32,768 bases of DNA, from assembly GCA_016282915.1 (NCBI GenBank), contig JAEELW010000155.1, positions 1 to 32,768 on the forward strand, written 5' to 3'. This document shows positions 16,960 to 25,884 of this stretch, piece after piece (the stretch's first letter is position 1; each line of letters starts with the position of its first letter). Below the pieces are notes generated by a model. That model had not been told where the DNA came from. It did no database searches and was given only the letters and a program-made list of their open reading frames with translations. This stretch comes from Lachnospiraceae bacterium (GTDB lineage: Bacteria > Bacillota > Clostridia > Lachnospirales > Lachnospiraceae). Both the position numbers and the translations under genes were made by a program.

Positions 16960-17919
16960 ATGAAAAAGCATTATCTTGTCATGCTGGCGGCGGCGCTGTT
17001 CTGCCTGGCGCTCTGCGGCTGCGGTGTAAAAAAGGAAGATGTGGTGAACCGCATCTTTGAGGAAAAGGCAGATTCTTTCCGTTGTGATATGGATACGGAT
17101 GTGGATCTTTCGATGGGCATGGGCGGCATGAGCCTGGATATGAGCATGGGAGGCAGAAGCTCCTTTGACATTGACGCTGCCGATCCGGCGGCTACCGCGA
17201 TCCATGCGGTCGTGAACTTTACCGTGTCGGCGATGAACAGCAGTAACGCAGTCCGGGGAGAAAGCTACGTGGTCACGGAGGACGGTCAGGCCAAGACTTA
17301 CGTGACGGACTTCAATACCGGTGACTGGACGATGAATGCCGTGGATGCGGCAGGGCAGAATACGATGGACGAAGCGACACGGCAGCGCGTGAAAGACGAA
17401 CTGAAAAATGTCCTGATGCAGGCAGACATGGACAGCAAGACCCAGACCGTCGGAAATGAGGAATGCTATGAGCTGAAGCTGGATACGGACGCCGGCGTGT
17501 TCAATAATCTGGTGGATGTACTCTGGGATGCGGTGGACAGTGCCACCAGGGCGAAGCTCAGGGAACAGGGCTTTGAGATCACTTCGGTCAAGTCTTTCCT
17601 GCCGTATATCCATATCGATGGAACGGTCTATGCTTCCAAGGACAGCGGCCGCATCGTGGAGATGGATGTGGATCTGTCCAAAACGGACACGACGGCACTG
17701 CTTGCCGAGGCAATGAAGAGCGCGGCACCCATGGCCAGGGCAATGGGCGTTGATCTGAGCCAGATCAAGCTGACGCTTGTAAAGACGGAGTTCTCCTTCC
17801 GTTTCTCGGACTACAACAATGTGAAAGTAGAAGTGCCCGAGGATGTGCGGGAAGCAGCAGAAGGCGGCGCGGAAGATCCCGAAGCAGAGGGAGAAGAGGA
17901 AGAAGATTACGCAGAGTAA
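16960..17919 (+). CDS. Lipoprotein of unknown function, LppX/DUF6612-like pattern
   Basis: Exported lipoprotein: basic start, hydrophobic stretch and lipobox LCGC with Cys21. ATG 16960 follows AAGGGAGG by eight bases. After the anchor comes a region rich in Met/Gly/Ser/Asp (about 45-70, DLSMGMGGMSLDMSMGG), then alternating strands and helices over about 75-295. The sequence (VVTEDGQAKTYVTDF, IDGTVYASKDSGRIVEMDVDLS, KTEFSFRFSDYNNVKVEVPE) resembles the curved beta-sheet lipoproteins of the LppX/LolA/DUF6612 kind, which hold hydrophobic ligands or sense the envelope. This is by pattern only. The C-terminus is a long acidic tail (about 300-319, mostly Glu/Asp). It is a monocistronic unit bounded by a terminator on each side. 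A ligand cannot be named. Confidence 0.8.
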   Translation: MKKHYLVMLAAALFCLALCGCGVKKEDVVNRIFEEKADSFRCDMDTDVDLSMGMGGMSLDMSMGGRSSFDIDAADPAATAIHAVVNFTVSAMNSSNAVRGESYVVTEDGQAKTYVTDFNTGDWTMNAVDAAGQNTMDEATRQRVKDELKNVLMQADMDSKTQTVGNEECYELKLDTDAGVFNNLVDVLWDAVDSATRAKLREQGFEITSVKSFLPYIHIDGTVYASKDSGRIVEMDVDLSKTDTTALLAEAMKSAAPMARAMGVDLSQIKLTLVKTEFSFRFSDYNNVKVEVPEDVREAAEGGAEDPEAEGEEEEDYAE

Positions 17920-17964
17920 GACGCTTATGAACGCGAATTTATGATATGACGGAAGATAAGGACG

Positions 17965-18000
17965 ATCGGCTGTCTTTCCACTGACAGCCGATTGTTTTTT
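17965..18000 (+). terminator. Intrinsic terminator after the 319-aa lipoprotein
   Basis: A 10-bp perfect stem (ATCGGCTGTC 17965-17974, GACAGCCGAT 17983-17992), an eight-base loop and a TGTTTTTT tail. Confidence 0.88.
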
Positions 18001-18020
18001 CCGGGAGATGATGATATACT
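17992..18020 (+). promoter_or_regulatory. Promoter of the DUF5717 four-gene unit, abutting a terminator
   Basis: TTGTTT (17992-17997), 17 bases, TATACT (18015-18020) with an extended -10 TG at 18012-18013. The -35 is the T-tract of the preceding terminator. The predicted start, about 18026-18028, is only 3-5 bases before the chosen ATG. Confidence 0.65.
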
Positions 18021-18030
18021 GTTGAACGGC

Positions 18031-21000
18031 ATGAAGGAGATCCTGAAAAAGATACTGAAAGAGGATTATGATTTTGGAGAGGAGAGAGAGCCTCTCTCTT
18101 TTTCGTGCGGGGAGATCTCCTGCGAGAGCGCACCGGACCGGCAGCTGCACGGAAGCTTTTCGATCTATTCCGCCTCCGGGGCAAGCGGCTATGTCTGGTC
18201 GGACGATCTGCGTATCCGGGTGGATGATGAGCGCTTTTTCGGGAAACTCTGCGAGATCCGTTATACCGTGGATACCAGCGGTCTGGCGCACGGAAGTGTT
18301 CATACGGGGGCGCTGGCCATCGTATCCGATCACGGGGAATATGAACTGCCCTATCGTGTGGCGGTGAGCGGGCGTCTGCCGGATTCATCTCTCGGAGAAA
18401 TAAGGAACCTCTTTCATTTTGCAAACCTGGCGAAAGCGGACTGGAACGAGGCTGCGGAGCTCTTTTATTCCGAACGTTTCAAACACGTACTGGGCGGGCC
18501 GGATGCGGTCTTTCTTACGTCATACCGGGGATTTTCCGCCGAGAGCGGCAATCCCGCAAACATGGAGAGTTTTCTGCAGGTGAGCAGAAAAAAGAGCCGG
18601 CCGGTATTTCACTGTGATACGGAACAGGTGGAGATGATGCTGCCGCGAAAGAGCGTTCGCCGGCATCTGCGGCTTAGCAGGGAAGGCTGGGGATATCTTG
18701 AGCTTAAGGCAGAGGTGCGGGGAGAATTTCTTGCACTGGAGCAGGATGTGATCGACAGTAATGATTTTACGGAAGATACGGCGCAGCTTTCCTATGTGAT
18801 CGAAAGATCCCTTCTGCATCCGGGAGAAAACCGGGGGGAGATCCTGATACATAACGGACTGGATGAGATGCGCATTCCTGTGACGGTCCGTGTTCCTGTT
18901 GCGGAAGTGTCGGATGGAGAAAGAGCGGGACGCTGCCGCCTGATGAAGCTCTATATCGATTACCGGATCGGACGCATGGACAGTGAGCTTTTTGCGGTAT
19001 CCGTTGGGCAGCAGATCGAAGACAGGCTTGCAAAAGAGCCGGAGGATCTGGAATACCGCCTTTATCAGGCACAGCTTCTGATCATGCAGAAGCGGACGGA
19101 TGAGGCCAAAAGCGTGCTGGACCGTATCGCGGTCCTTGCGGACGAAAAGGGCGTTCCCGTGGAGCAGGAGGCCTACCGCCTGTATCTTCAGAGCCGCTGC
19201 ACGAAAGATGAGGAGTACCTTCTCCGTCTGCGTATGCATGTGGAGGAACTGTACCGGCAGGATGAGGGAAACTGGCGGCTCGCCTGGGCCTGGATGAATA
19301 TGGATCCGGCCTTTGAAGGCAATGAGCGTAAGCGCTGGAAGCTGATCAAGGAACAATATGAGGAACATAAGAACGCGAGTCCGGTGATGCTTCTGGAAGC
19401 CTATCATATCATCATGCAGGCGCCGAAGCGCATGGATGAACTGGGAGAGTTCGAACTCGCCCTGATGCGTTTTGCACTCCGGAAGGGAATACTGACCGCC
19501 GAGATGAAGGAACGCCTTGCGATGCTTTCCATGGAGGTACACAGCTATTCCGAAGAACTGTGCGGGCTTCTGCAGGATTCCTACGAACCCGAACGAAGCG
19601 TGGTGCTGCTGGAAGCGATCTGCCTGCATCTGATCCGGGGGAACCGTGCCGGGGAGGATCAGCTGAAATGGTACCGCATCGCGGTGGAACGCGAGCTGCG
19701 CCTGAGCCGTCTGTATGAGTATTATATCTGCAGTCTGCCACTGGATTTCCGCGGTGTCCTGCCCAGGATCGTTCTGATGTATTTTGCTTACCGTTCGCCA
19801 TTGGATACCGAGAGGAATGCTTTCCTTTATGCCAATGTGCTGCGGCACAAAAACGATTACCAGGAGGTTTACGAGCAGTATCTCCCGGTGATCACGGAGT
19901 TTTCGAAGGAACAGCTTTTAAAAGGCCGCGTGGATGAGAACCTGGCCTATATCTATAAAAAACTCTTTTCCGGGAAAAAGCAGGAGAGCGACGTGGCGGA
20001 TGCCTATACGGAGCTTCTGTTTGCCGAGGAACTGCGGGTTAAGGATCCGAGCCTGGTCAGACTTATCGTGGTCTATGAACATCTGACGGACGAAAAGGCC
20101 TATCCGTTCTTCGAAGGGCGCTGCATCGTTCCTCTGTACGGAGACCGTTTCTGCCTGCTTCTGGAGGATGAAAGCGGAAACCGTTATACGGATGAGGATC
20201 TTTATGAAAGACGCCGCTTCCTGAAGGAAGTGCCGGATCTGAAACGCCTTGTGGGAGCAGCCTCCCTGAGCGACGGCGCACTTCTGTGCCTGGCGGAGTC
20301 CGGGGGCGATGTGATGAGCATCAGCGCCGAGAATGCACCGCTGTTCGCACGGCTTTCGGCAAGCGGGGAGATCACGGACGAATACCGCCTGCGCATCACG
20401 CTTGCACTGGCGGAGTATTATTTTGATAATGATGAGATCGCGCCTCTGGACGAGCTGATCCTTGGTTTTGATCTGTCGCAGATGCAGGCGCTGGACAGGG
20501 AACGCTGCATACGTATCATGGTGGCCCGGGGCTTCTATGAGGAAGCCTATGACTGGATCATGCGCTGCGGTATCGAGGGGATCGATGTCAAGATCCTCGT
20601 GCGTCTCTGCGACCGGCTGCAGGCGCGGACGGATCAGGAGTTCCGGCCCGGTATGCTGAAGCTCTGCCAGGGGATACTGAAGCAGGGACGTTATGATGAG
20701 GATATATTGAACTATCTGCTGCGCTACGGCCACGGTGTGATGCGGGAACGCAAGGAACTGTGGAGGGCTGCGGATTCTTTCGGCCTGGATGTGCAGGAGC
20801 TTCTGGAGAGCATGATGCTGCAGCTTCTCTTCAGCGGCGTTGATATGCCGGAGAAGACGGCGATCTATCTGGACCACCTCGGCAGCGGGATGAGCGGTGA
20901 ACTCGAAAAAGCTTATCTCTGCAGGCTCTGTTATGATCAGTTCATCCTTCAGGGCGAATCCGACGAGCGCGTGTTCAAACGCATACAGCAGCTCTACCGG

Positions 21001-21609
21001 CAGGGAGAGGAACTGAAGACCGTCTGCCTTCTGGGATGGCTGAAAAATGCGGCGCCCCGTTTCCGCGGAAGGGAAGAATCGGAAGAAGAGCGTGAGACCG
21101 CGCTGGAATTCATCGCCCGCATGCATGAACTGGGCATCTTTCTGCCGTTCTTTACTTCTTATGCCTGGATCGATCCTTCCTGCAGGCTGCTGGCAGGGCA
21201 GAGTTTTATCGAATACCGCGGCCGCAGGGACAGCCATGTGGTCCTGCACTATGCCGTGGAGCATGAAGGCGAGGAAGCAACGGAATACTGCCGCGAGGAG
21301 ATGCAGCATGTGTTCGGCGGGATCTATCTGAAGCGCTTCGTCCTCTTTTTTGGGGAGCGGGTGCATTATTACATCACCGAGGAAGACGGACGCACGGAGC
21401 GGCTGACGCGCTCCAGCCTGCTGGAATACAATGACGAGGAACATATCGCCGGCGAGGACCGCTTCTTTTTGCTGAACAATATCGCGATCGCGCTGGAAAT
21501 GAAGGATGAACTTACTTTTATGAAGCTTTTCGGTGAATACGACAGGCAGGTACAGCTTGTGAACAGGCTGTTTCTGCCGGCCGGAAGCAGGAAGGAACAG
21601 GAAAACTGA
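18031..21609 (+). CDS. DUF5717-family protein, 1192 aa, unknown function
   Basis: Large cytoplasmic-looking protein, without signal peptide or membrane segment, that I match from memory to DUF5717 of Lachnospiraceae. ATG 18031 gives the expected beginning (MKEILKKILKEDYDF). A TTG at 17992 would lie upstream of the predicted transcription start, and TTG 18022 has no ribosome site either. Residues about 15-300 are strand-rich and contain two similar segments with a G-x-L-x-IVSDHGEYELPYRVAVSG and a GEILIHNGLDEMRIPVTVRVP pattern, like repeated Ig-like beta domains. Residues about 310-1000 are helical repeats of the TPR/solenoid kind. The last 150 residues are strand-rich (DSHVVLHYAVEHEGEE). It is two bases from the next gene and heads a four-gene unit, so it is probably the scaffold of a complex formed with them. 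No catalytic motif was found. Confidence 0.85.
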   Translation: MKEILKKILKEDYDFGEEREPLSFSCGEISCESAPDRQLHGSFSIYSASGASGYVWSDDLRIRVDDERFFGKLCEIRYTVDTSGLAHGSVHTGALAIVSDHGEYELPYRVAVSGRLPDSSLGEIRNLFHFANLAKADWNEAAELFYSERFKHVLGGPDAVFLTSYRGFSAESGNPANMESFLQVSRKKSRPVFHCDTEQVEMMLPRKSVRRHLRLSREGWGYLELKAEVRGEFLALEQDVIDSNDFTEDTAQLSYVIERSLLHPGENRGEILIHNGLDEMRIPVTVRVPVAEVSDGERAGRCRLMKLYIDYRIGRMDSELFAVSVGQQIEDRLAKEPEDLEYRLYQAQLLIMQKRTDEAKSVLDRIAVLADEKGVPVEQEAYRLYLQSRCTKDEEYLLRLRMHVEELYRQDEGNWRLAWAWMNMDPAFEGNERKRWKLIKEQYEEHKNASPVMLLEAYHIIMQAPKRMDELGEFELALMRFALRKGILTAEMKERLAMLSMEVHSYSEELCGLLQDSYEPERSVVLLEAICLHLIRGNRAGEDQLKWYRIAVERELRLSRLYEYYICSLPLDFRGVLPRIVLMYFAYRSPLDTERNAFLYANVLRHKNDYQEVYEQYLPVITEFSKEQLLKGRVDENLAYIYKKLFSGKKQESDVADAYTELLFAEELRVKDPSLVRLIVVYEHLTDEKAYPFFEGRCIVPLYGDRFCLLLEDESGNRYTDEDLYERRRFLKEVPDLKRLVGAASLSDGALLCLAESGGDVMSISAENAPLFARLSASGEITDEYRLRITLALAEYYFDNDEIAPLDELILGFDLSQMQALDRERCIRIMVARGFYEEAYDWIMRCGIEGIDVKILVRLCDRLQARTDQEFRPGMLKLCQGILKQGRYDEDILNYLLRYGHGVMRERKELWRAADSFGLDVQELLESMMLQLLFSGVDMPEKTAIYLDHLGSGMSGELEKAYLCRLCYDQFILQGESDERVFKRIQQLYRQGEELKTVCLLGWLKNAAPRFRGREESEEERETALEFIARMHELGIFLPFFTSYAWIDPSCRLLAGQSFIEYRGRRDSHVVLHYAVEHEGEEATEYCREEMQHVFGGIYLKRFVLFFGERVHYYITEEDGRTERLTRSSLLEYNDEEHIAGEDRFFLLNNIAIALEMKDELTFMKLFGEYDRQVQLVNRLFLPAGSRKEQEN

Positions 21610-21611
21610 GC

Positions 21612-22925
21612 GTGGGACTGGAGGGGATCAAAAACGCCATAACAAGGGTCGGCCGTGATAAAGTCTGTATCGGCTTTGATCTGACGGACGAGTTTTCGCA
21701 GCTGAGCATCTCCGTAGGGGATGAGGAGCCGAAGACCCCCAGTCTGATCGCCGGTGTGGACCGGCTGTGCATTCCTACGCTTCTGGCCAAGCGCTACGGA
21801 GAGAGTCTCTGGACCTACGGGGAGGATGCGGTGGAGATGAGTGCCGCGAACGAGGCCTTTCCCATTGACAGGCTGGTGGAGAGGGCCAGGGAAGGGCGTG
21901 CCGTGGAAGTGGAGGCCGTGGATTACGATCCGGTGGATCTTCTCGCACTCTTTATCCGGAAATGTCTGTCCCGGATCACGGCGCAGACTCCCATGGAGAA
22001 AGTGGCGGCTATCGTTGTGACGGTCGAAGTTCCGGACGAGCAGATGATCGGCATCCTGATGCGGGTGGTAAAAACACTGCGTCTGAAGCCGGAAAGGGTA
22101 TTTTTCCAGAGTCATGCCGAGAGCGCCTATCATTATATCATGCATCAACCTCCGGATGTGCGCGCTGCCGATGCCTGTGTCTGCGACCTGCGCTCGGACG
22201 GTATGCACCTGACACTTTTTTCGCAGAATATCAAGACCAGGCCCCATGTGGTCATCATGCAGGAACGGCATTTCGCGGATTTTCTGCCGGAAGATCTGAG
22301 CAGCGGAAAAAACATCGAGGGCCGGAAAGAAAAGAAAGACCGTGAATTTTATCAGATCCTGTACAGCCAGATCGAAGACCGCAGGGTTTCGGCCGTCTTT
22401 CTGCTGGGTGACGGTTTTGAGGGGGGCTGGTGTACCGAAAGCCTGAAATACCTGTGCCGCGGGCGCCGCGTATTCCGCGGCAACAATCTTTTCAGCAAGG
22501 GAGCCTGCTATGGTGCGGCCGAAAAGCTCGAGGTATCGGAGGAGGAGCGCAACAGTGTCTTCCTCGGACAGGACAAGGTCAAGTCCAATCTCGGCATGCG
22601 GCTTTTGCGGGAAGGCGAGGATTCTTATATGGCACTGCTTGACGCCGGCAAGAACTGGTATGATACCTCCAGGGAGTGCGAACTGATGCTGGAGGATACA
22701 GACCGTCTGGAATTTATCGTAACTCCTTTGAACGGAAAGGATGTACGCCATGTTCCGATGTATCTGAAGGGACTGCCGCTCCGGAAACGGCGCAGCACGC
22801 GTATCCGTCTGAAGCTCACCATGCTTTCCGAGACAAAGGTGAGCGCAGTGGTGACGGATCTGGGTTTTGGAGAGATCTTCCCGTCCAGCGGACTGGAATG
22901 GGAAACGAGTTTTCATATGGCTTGA
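21612..22925 (+). CDS. DUF5716-family protein with Hsp70/actin-like fold
   Basis: Matched from memory to DUF5716, which accompanies DUF5717. GTG 21612 begins two bases after the previous stop, with AGGAA-type ribosome-site bases in the end of the upstream gene. The sequence has a divergent actin/Hsp70 ATPase look: a first phosphate-loop-like strand CIGFDLTDEFSQLSI (about 16-31), a segment AAIVVTVEVPDEQMIGIL then RVVKTLRLKPERVFFQSHAESAYHYI as seen between Hsp70 lobes, and a second phosphate-like strand CVCDLRSDGMHLTLF (about 195-209). The glycines usually required for ATP binding are only partly kept, so it may be a pseudo-ATPase. The C-terminal 90 residues are strand-rich, perhaps a substrate-binding part. 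Length is 437 aa. Its role with the large DUF5717 protein is unknown. Confidence 0.82.
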   Translation: MGLEGIKNAITRVGRDKVCIGFDLTDEFSQLSISVGDEEPKTPSLIAGVDRLCIPTLLAKRYGESLWTYGEDAVEMSAANEAFPIDRLVERAREGRAVEVEAVDYDPVDLLALFIRKCLSRITAQTPMEKVAAIVVTVEVPDEQMIGILMRVVKTLRLKPERVFFQSHAESAYHYIMHQPPDVRAADACVCDLRSDGMHLTLFSQNIKTRPHVVIMQERHFADFLPEDLSSGKNIEGRKEKKDREFYQILYSQIEDRRVSAVFLLGDGFEGGWCTESLKYLCRGRRVFRGNNLFSKGACYGAAEKLEVSEEERNSVFLGQDKVKSNLGMRLLREGEDSYMALLDAGKNWYDTSRECELMLEDTDRLEFIVTPLNGKDVRHVPMYLKGLPLRKRRSTRIRLKLTMLSETKVSAVVTDLGFGEIFPSSGLEWETSFHMA

Positions 22926-22938
22926 GTGAGGAGCAGAA

Positions 22939-23778
22939 GTGGCCGGGATCTATCAATGCGTGGGGCGCTATGCAAACACCCCGCTGGTGATCAAAAATAC
23001 ATATATCCGCGTATGGTGCCTTGAGGAACTGTGTTATTACATCTGTGAAAACGCGGATCTTCTGGACGATTCCTTTGTATCGAACGAGATGCTGGAGTGG
23101 CTTTCGGAGGAGTGCGGCCTGCGCGAACTGGTGCAGAAGCTGGTAAAGATCCGCAAGGTGAGCATGAAGCTCGAGAGCCTGGTGGAGGAGATCCTTTCCT
23201 GGGCGCATTATGTTTCGGATGAGGAACAGAAGCGGATCAGCCGCGTGATCCGGGCGGGCAGGGCCATGCCGGATACCCGACGGGGAATGGTGCTGGCGGA
23301 TTATTTCCTCCGGGGCGGGCATTATGTGCTGGCATTGCATACGCTGGAGAGCGTTCTGAACGATTCGGGCATGCGGGGGCCGGATGCAAAGCAGAAGAGC
23401 CATATCCTGCAGGATATGGGAGTGATCCATGCGCGCATGTTCTGTTTTGCGGAAGCGGCGGAACTGTTTAAACGGGCTTATGAGCTGGACGGCAGCAGGC
23501 AGGCTATGTTTTCCTGGCTGGCGGCAAAAAGGATGGAACTGCCGGATGACGAATATCTGAAATTTGTAGCAACGCTTCCGGAAGATATCACGGTCCCGAC
23601 GGAGGTAGAGGAAGAGATCGAGCGGATCCGGAAGGATTATCCCGGGGAAGGGCGCGAAGCACAGCTGGAAGAATTGCGCAGGATGCGGATCGGCAGCGAG
23701 CGCGGCGAATATGAGGGACGCGCGCGGCGCATGCTGGAAGAGGAAAAGGATAACTACAGGAAATACATGTCGGAGTGA
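22939..23778 (+). CDS. Helical-repeat (TPR-like) protein of unknown function
   Basis: GTG 22939 follows GAGGAG and lies 13 bases after the DUF5716 gene. The 279-aa product is almost wholly helical. Residues about 115-190 look like TPR-type pairs (MVLADYFLRGGHYVLALHTLES, then VIHARMFCFAEAAELFKRAYELDGS), and the C-terminal 60 residues are a charged helix (EEEIERIRKDYPGEG, then EGRARRMLEEEKDNYRKYM). No signal peptide or membrane helix is seen. It is probably a protein-protein adaptor linking the DUF5716 protein to the membrane protein encoded next. I do not recognise a named family. Confidence 0.78.
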   Translation: MAGIYQCVGRYANTPLVIKNTYIRVWCLEELCYYICENADLLDDSFVSNEMLEWLSEECGLRELVQKLVKIRKVSMKLESLVEEILSWAHYVSDEEQKRISRVIRAGRAMPDTRRGMVLADYFLRGGHYVLALHTLESVLNDSGMRGPDAKQKSHILQDMGVIHARMFCFAEAAELFKRAYELDGSRQAMFSWLAAKRMELPDDEYLKFVATLPEDITVPTEVEEEIERIRKDYPGEGREAQLEELRRMRIGSERGEYEGRARRMLEEEKDNYRKYMSE

Positions 23779-23781
23779 TCC

Positions 23782-24987
23782 ATGGGACTGTTTCGGAAGC
23801 TGCGGAATAAGTGGAATAACTGGTATTACCGCGACCTCGAAGACGAAGAAGAATGGGACGGCGAAGAGCTTGAGGAAGACCGGGCCGCTTCGGAACTGGG
23901 GGAACGGTATTTTTCGGATGCCGATACCCGCACGGTCTATGTGCTGGAGGCTCTCGGGCAGATGCGTGAGGGTGCGGAGAAAGCGGAACAGTACCAGAAC
24001 GAATATGACGCGGTCAATTCGCTGCTCATGGATATGGAGGATCTGGAAGACCTGCCTTCGGACCGGCGGGCCGTGATCATGGAGCAGGCGGGAAAGATCG
24101 AGAAGCTCGAAAGGGAAAGACGCCAGGTCTTTGCGGCGGCGGGACAGCTGGAAGAGCATAGGGTAAACCTGCTGGAGCGCTATGAAGACGATGTTCCCGG
24201 CGGGATACGCAGGATACGCGAAGCGGAGGATTACCGCAAGCTGGTCAAGATGGATCTTCGGAAGATGGAGGCGGAAAAGGCCTCCAACCGCTATCAGCTG
24301 CGGGAGGCCGTGATGACGGTGCAGAACAGCCGCGGCGTGGCGATCATCTGTGCCGTGGCCATGGTCATCGCCATCGGGATACTTTTGATGCTGCAGCAGA
24401 TGTACGGCATGGAAGTAAGCTGGGGTTATCTTCTGATCTGCGGGGCCGGGGCCATTGCACTTACGGTGCTCTTTGTACGTTACCAGGATGCCGCGAAGGA
24501 GATCAAACGTCTCGAAAAGCTCAGGGACAGGATGATCGGCCTGCATAATACGGTCAAGATCCGCTATGTCAACAATACCAATCTTCTCGCCTATATGTAC
24601 ACAAAATACGAGGTGGAATCTTCGGCGGAACTGGAAGACGACTGGCAGCGCTATATGGATGTCGTCGGGGCAAGGCAGAAGGACGAAAAGCTGAAGGAAG
24701 ATCTGGAGTATTATTATGAGCGGCTGACGGACTGCCTGGAGGAGAACGGGATTCGGGATCCGGAGATCTGGACCAGGCAATGCAGGGCGCTGGTGGATCC
24801 GCGGGAGATGGTGGAAGTGCGTCATGCACTGATCGGCCGCAGGGGTAAGCTGAGGGAGCAGCTGGAATACAACCGCGCAGTGGCGGAGCATGCAAAACAG
24901 AGGATCAAAGATCTGGCGGCGGCCTACCCGCAGTATTCAAAGGAGATCGCGGGTATCGTGGAACGATACGAGGGAAGGCAGCTTTAG
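23782..24987 (+). CDS. Coiled-coil membrane protein of unknown function
   Basis: ATG 23782 begins three bases after the previous stop. The product is 401 aa. A basic start (GLFRKLRNKWNNWYY) is followed by an acidic patch (about 18-40) and a helical coiled-coil segment to about 180. Two transmembrane helices are close together (about 186-207, VAIICAVAMVIAIGILLML; about 215-233, YLLICGAGAIALTVLFV). A second long coiled coil runs from about 236 to the end. With both coiled-coil arms on the same, probably cytoplasmic, side, it could be the membrane anchor of the complex formed by the three genes before it. No enzymatic motif is seen. It closes the unit; purC starts 39 bases later without an obvious terminator between them. 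Confidence 0.8.
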   Translation: MGLFRKLRNKWNNWYYRDLEDEEEWDGEELEEDRAASELGERYFSDADTRTVYVLEALGQMREGAEKAEQYQNEYDAVNSLLMDMEDLEDLPSDRRAVIMEQAGKIEKLERERRQVFAAAGQLEEHRVNLLERYEDDVPGGIRRIREAEDYRKLVKMDLRKMEAEKASNRYQLREAVMTVQNSRGVAIICAVAMVIAIGILLMLQQMYGMEVSWGYLLICGAGAIALTVLFVRYQDAAKEIKRLEKLRDRMIGLHNTVKIRYVNNTNLLAYMYTKYEVESSAELEDDWQRYMDVVGARQKDEKLKEDLEYYYERLTDCLEENGIRDPEIWTRQCRALVDPREMVEVRHALIGRRGKLREQLEYNRAVAEHAKQRIKDLAAAYPQYSKEIAGIVERYEGRQL

Positions 24988-25026
24988 ATACGGAGTAAAT
25001 ATTTCACACGAGCAGGAGGTAGTGCA

Positions 25027-25884
25027 ATGAAACCGGTAAAGGAAGGGAAAGTAAGAGAGATCTATGATAACGGCGACAGTCTGATCATGGTGGCAACGGA
25101 CCGGATCAGCTGTTTTGACGTGATCTTAAAGAACACGATCGTAAAGAAAGGGACGGTGCTGACGCAGATGTCCCGTTTCTGGTTCGATATGACAAAGGAT
25201 ATCGTACCGAACCATATGATCAGTACCGATGTGAAAGACATGCCGGAGTATTTCCGCAAGCCGGAGTTTGAGGGCAAGAGCATGCTCTGCCGTAAGCTCC
25301 GTATGCTCCCCATCGAATGCATCGTGCGCGGTTATATCACCGGCAGCGGCTGGGCTTCCTATCAGAAGGACGGCACGGTCTGCGGCATTAAACTGCCGGA
25401 AGGCCTGAAGGAATCCGAGAAGCTTCCGGAAGCGATCTATACCCCCAGTACCAAGGCCGAGATCGGTGATCATGACGAAAACATCTCCTTTGAACGTTCC
25501 GTGGAGGTACTGGAGAAGGAGTTCCCGGGTAAGGGAGAAGAATATGCGGCGCAGCTTCGGGATCTGACTCTGAAGCTTTACAATACCTGTGCCGATTATG
25601 CACTTTCCCGCGGGATCATCATCGCGGATACCAAGTTTGAATTTGGTCTGGACGAAGAGGGCAGGGTCGTGCTGGGTGACGAAATGCTCACACCCGACAG
25701 TTCCCGCTTCTGGCCGAAGGAAGGTTACGAAGCAGGAAAGTCACAGCCGTCCTTTGATAAACAGTTCGCGAGAGACTGGCTGAAGAGCAATGAGCATGAC
25801 TGGCAGCTGCCGCAGGAGATCGTGGATAAGACCATCGAGAAGTACCTGCAGGCCTATGAGCTGCTGACGGGGCAGGAACTGTAA
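25027..25884 (+). CDS. purC: SAICAR synthase PurC
   Basis: Purine biosynthesis: joins CAIR and L-aspartate with ATP hydrolysis to give SAICAR, in the cytoplasm. ATG 25027 follows AGGAGGT. Motifs: KVREIYD (8-14), ATDRISCFDV, CIVRGYITGSGW with the conserved VRGY, TPSTKAEIGDHDENIS, and IIADTKFEFG followed by GDEMLTPDSSRFW. These are all typical. At 285 aa it is of the longer, eukaryote-like and Lachnospiraceae-type PurC length rather than the 235-aa E. coli form. No other pur genes are in the window. It lies between the DUF5717 unit and the butyrate operon and is followed immediately by an inverted-repeat element. No purine riboswitch was seen in the 39 bases upstream. Confidence 0.96.
   Translation: MKPVKEGKVREIYDNGDSLIMVATDRISCFDVILKNTIVKKGTVLTQMSRFWFDMTKDIVPNHMISTDVKDMPEYFRKPEFEGKSMLCRKLRMLPIECIVRGYITGSGWASYQKDGTVCGIKLPEGLKESEKLPEAIYTPSTKAEIGDHDENISFERSVEVLEKEFPGKGEEYAAQLRDLTLKLYNTCADYALSRGIIIADTKFEFGLDEEGRVVLGDEMLTPDSSRFWPKEGYEAGKSQPSFDKQFARDWLKSNEHDWQLPQEIVDKTIEKYLQAYELLTGQEL

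Noticed and set aside
18008-18025. Five-codon ORF (MMIYC) before the DUF5717 gene
   Set aside because: It overlaps the -10 hexamer, so it would not be in the transcript from that promoter.
16474-18333. 619-codon open frame on the minus strand
   Set aside because: It crosses htpG, a lipoprotein gene, two terminators and two promoters of the + strand; its composition is that of an antisense shadow.
22816-24891. 691-codon open frame on the minus strand
   Set aside because: It lies opposite two well-supported + strand genes, has no ribosome site or family resemblance, and is rich in His, Arg, Leu and Pro as expected from reading a GC-rich gene backwards.
24988-25026. Purine riboswitch or promoter before purC
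   Set aside because: Only 39 bases, no riboswitch core and no hexamer pair; just a good ribosome site.
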